Source of the DNA: Candidatus Thiodictyon syntrophicum | GTDB lineage: Bacteria; Pseudomonadota; Gammaproteobacteria; Chromatiales; Chromatiaceae | DNA length: 64,000 nt | Reading direction: 5' to 3' | Assembly: GCF_002813775.1 (NCBI RefSeq) | Contig: NZ_CP020370.1 | Span: 1,455,501 to 1,519,500, forward strand | Shown here: one piece after another, positions 62,249 through 64,000 of the stretch | How the letters are laid out: each line of letters opens with the position of its first letter | How positions within the stretch are numbered: the first letter of the stretch is position 1 | Notes under the pieces: generated by a model | Databases searched by the model: none | What the model was told of the DNA's origin: nothing | The model's input: the letters and a program-made list of their open reading frames with translations, nothing else | Made by a program: the position numbers and the translations under genes

Positions 62249-63343
62249 CTGGCGCACGATCCGGTGCCCCTGGGGCAGCAGGCAGTAGTCCCCGATGCGG
62301 TCACTGAAGCGCGGATGGGGGCGGCCGGTGCCGAACCAGCCGGCGTCCACCAGGTCCCGGCTCGGCCGGACCTCCACCAGGGCGCCCAGGGGCCCGGCGC
62401 AATAGTCCAGAAAGCGGTCCTCGCGCCCGGCGCGCAGGTAGCAGAAGGCGGCGCGCGGCTCGCCGCACAGGGGTAGGGCCAGGCAGTCGGCCAGCGCCGG
62501 GTGGTCCGCCAGATCGATCAGGTCGGCGGGCCCCGTGTCCACCTGGCCGTGGTCGGCGGTCACCAGCACCAGGGTATCGGTCCCGGCGGCGGCGACCAGG
62601 AAGTCGGTGATCGCCTGCTCGAGCGCGCGCAGGTGGGCCGCCGCCGCCGCGCTGCCCATCCCCTGGTGGTGCCCGATCGAGTCCAGTTCCGGCCAATAGC
62701 AATAGACATACTTGGGCACCCGGTCGCGGCGCAGCGCCCGGGTGGTCTGGCGGAACAGGTCGTGCAGGTCCGCGTAGGGCACGACCTGCGCCGGCCCCAC
62801 ATGCGCCAGGTTGTAGTCCGAGCGGGCGATGCGGCTGGGGCTCACCACCAGGGCGCGGGTGCGGATGCGCGCGAAGATCGACTGGTGCCCGAAGAGCCGC
62901 AGCGGGTCGATCCCGGCCTTGCGGTAGGGCACGCCGCCGTAGCGGGGGACGCCCGGCAGCACCGTCATCACACAGGCGAGTTCGGAAAACCAGGTGTACC
63001 AGCCGGTCAGTCCGTGCTGAAGCGGTCCATCGCCGGTCAGAAAGCTGGTGATCGCGGTGGCCGTGGTCGAGGGGAAGACCGTGGTCAGGGTCCCCACCCG
63101 GTGCCGGCTCAAGAGCCCGGCGGGCGAACGCTCCGCCAGCCAGTCGGCCCCCAGCCCATCGATCACCAGGAGCACGATGTTGGTCGCGCGCGCCATCTCG
63201 GCGGCGGGGATCAGGGTCGACTGCGGGTAATCGCTGCGCCCGCCCCGGGCGCGGATGATCGAGGCCATCAGATTGACGATGCCGCCGCCTTGGTAGTCGG
63301 GTTTGAGGGCGGGGGTGGGAACTGGCGGGGCGTCTGGGGTCAT
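62153..63343 (-). CDS. alkaline phosphatase superfamily (nucleotide pyrophosphatase/phosphodiesterase-like) protein
   Basis: 396 residues from the ATG at 63343. Motifs of the type I phosphodiesterase/NPP branch: VLLVIDGLGADWL (metal-binding Asp), TLTTVFPSTTATAITSFLTG (nucleophile Thr), WPELDSIGHHQGMG and LVLVTADHGQVDTG (metal-binding Asp and His). No clear signal peptide. Substrate unknown. The 3' end overlaps the GGDEF-EAL gene by 96 bp in a convergent arrangement. The start is not strongly supported by a ribosome site. Confidence 0.85.
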   Translation of the reverse strand: MTPDAPPVPTPALKPDYQGGGIVNLMASIIRARGGRSDYPQSTLIPAAEMARATNIVLLVIDGLGADWLAERSPAGLLSRHRVGTLTTVFPSTTATAITSFLTGDGPLQHGLTGWYTWFSELACVMTVLPGVPRYGGVPYRKAGIDPLRLFGHQSIFARIRTRALVVSPSRIARSDYNLAHVGPAQVVPYADLHDLFRQTTRALRRDRVPKYVYCYWPELDSIGHHQGMGSAAAAAHLRALEQAITDFLVAAAGTDTLVLVTADHGQVDTGPADLIDLADHPALADCLALPLCGEPRAAFCYLRAGREDRFLDYCAGPLGALVEVRPSRDLVDAGWFGTGRPHPRFSDRIGDYCLLPQGHRIVRQSLPFEEPKTLIGQHGGLSRTELLVPLCAMRV

Positions 63344-63451
63344 CCGGGTACGTCGGTTGGGGGGCACGACCACCGCGCCCGTGCGGCTAGCGTATCACCC
63401 CGGCCCGGGCCCTTCATGGCTCGTTCTGCCGGGGCCTGCGGCGAGCCGGCT

Positions 63452-64000
63452 TCAACCGTCCTTCTTGAGCCTGCTTTGCTGCGCCATCCCAAGCAGGCCC
63501 AACAGCAGACAGAACAAGGTCGTCGAGACCTTGGATGTCACCTGCGGATCGGCCGCCTCGATCGCCGCCGCCACATCGATCATGGGCACCGCCATGGCAT
63601 CCTCGACCCGGTAGATCGTCGCGGCCCCAGGAATCGCGGGCGACGCGGGGCGCGGATAGACCTGGGGGTTCTCTGGAATCAGGTCTTTCAGCGTGTTCGC
63701 TGCTGCCGAGCGGGGCGTCAAGCTGCCGTCGAGTCCGAACTGGGCGCAGACCGTGCTGATCAGGCTGGTATGATCGAACAGGTTCGTACGGTCCTTGCCG
63801 GGCGGCGGATAGATGGTGTTGGGCGGGATGCAGGGATTGACGAGGATGGCGGGAACGCGGACTCCATAGCGCGTGTAGGCAAAGTTGTCGACCTCATGCG
63901 CAAAGGGCGACACGGCCTCCGGCGGTCCGACATGATCGTAGAGACCGCCATGCTCGTCGTAGATGACGATCAGCAACGTCTTCTTGAAGGTGTCCGGATA
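63452..64000 (-). CDS. phosphoesterase family protein (phospholipase C / acid phosphatase AcpA-like), partial
   Basis: C-terminal about 182 residues; the N-terminus lies beyond position 64000. The sequence LLIVIYDEHGGLYDHVGPPE contains the metal-binding pattern DEHGG..DHV of the phosphoesterase (PF04185) family, followed by YGVRVPAILVNPCIPPNTI and a C-terminal hydrophobic segment TTLFCLLLGLLGMAQQSRLK that could anchor it in the membrane. Probably a phosphodiesterase acting on phospholipid or phosphate esters. Confidence 0.85.
   Translation of the reverse strand, partial: YPDTFKKTLLIVIYDEHGGLYDHVGPPEAVSPFAHEVDNFAYTRYGVRVPAILVNPCIPPNTIYPPPGKDRTNLFDHTSLISTVCAQFGLDGSLTPRSAAANTLKDLIPENPQVYPRPASPAIPGAATIYRVEDAMAVPMIDVAAAIEAADPQVTSKVSTTLFCLLLGLLGMAQQSRLKKDG

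Noticed and set aside
1-64000. tRNA or rRNA genes
   Set aside because: No tRNA-like cloverleaf with conserved T-loop and no rRNA sequence was recognised on either strand.

Overview
The window is high-GC bacterial DNA. It looks like a gammaproteobacterium with a mosaic genome full of repeats and mobile elements. The supporting evidence is the ftsY-rpoH pair, ygfZ, an RNase II-like enzyme, FabI, a thiopurine methyltransferase and a GGDEF-EAL protein of gammaproteobacterial type. The density of type I R-M, AbiE, VapBC, TIR and FGE/SUMF1 genes, IS91 and IS66 elements and short hairpin repeats recalls purple sulfur bacteria (Chromatiaceae). No photosynthesis or sulfur-oxidation gene is present to confirm this, and no rRNA, tRNA or CRISPR array was seen.

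Layout. 1-4523 (minus): fatty-acid oxidation operon, acyl-CoA synthetase -> etfB -> etfA -> acyl-CoA dehydrogenase (cut by the window edge). 4994-6150: LysR and outer-membrane-protein remnants. 6217-8613: exported alkylsulfatase. 8873-10745: an amino-acid-binding-protein fragment joined to an N-terminally truncated anion permease. 10790-15240: thioesterase, thiopurine methyltransferase, fabI and a CoA-transferase. 15244-16254: a conserved unknown gene whose last 66 bp recur at 26478 and in part at 30017. Between the first two copies lies a 10.2-kb block with a DUF4143 ATPase, a tyrosine recombinase plus IS91 transposase, an integron-type attC site, a VapBC pair and a type I R-M system with fused HsdM-HsdS. 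26530-30620: a beta-helical surface protein, a glycosyltransferase remnant, and a patchwork of gene and IS66 fragments. 30633-34675 (minus): VWA protein plus ABC ATPase and permease. 34741-40997: a duplicated module of a PD-(D/E)XK-like protein divergent from a double-domain FGE/SUMF1 protein. 41025-44788: an AbiE toxin-antitoxin operon whose toxin gene is split by a complete IS66 element. 44976-49069: AAA ATPase, MFS transporter and a TIR-FGE fusion with a frameshift. 49258-64000: mostly housekeeping genes (ygfZ, RNase II-like, M15-like peptidase, nudF, lytic transglycosylase, DUF3050, ftsY, rpoH, GGDEF-EAL, two phosphatase/phosphoesterase proteins) separated by hairpin repeats.

The most interesting signals are: (1) the 66-bp direct repeats framing a defence block; (2) FGE/SUMF1 C-termini, including the TIR-FGE fusion, whose last about 30 codons look like variable regions of diversity-generating retroelements (no reverse transcriptase or template is in the window); (3) a well-formed attC site just before a VapBC cassette; (4) the IS66 insertion in abiEii with a perfect 8-bp duplication, whose removal would restore the frame; (5) hexanucleotide (CGACAA)n-type repeats and hairpins near several genes. 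Many genes here are frameshifted or internally deleted. Some of these could be sequencing errors, but several share clear rearrangement junctions.
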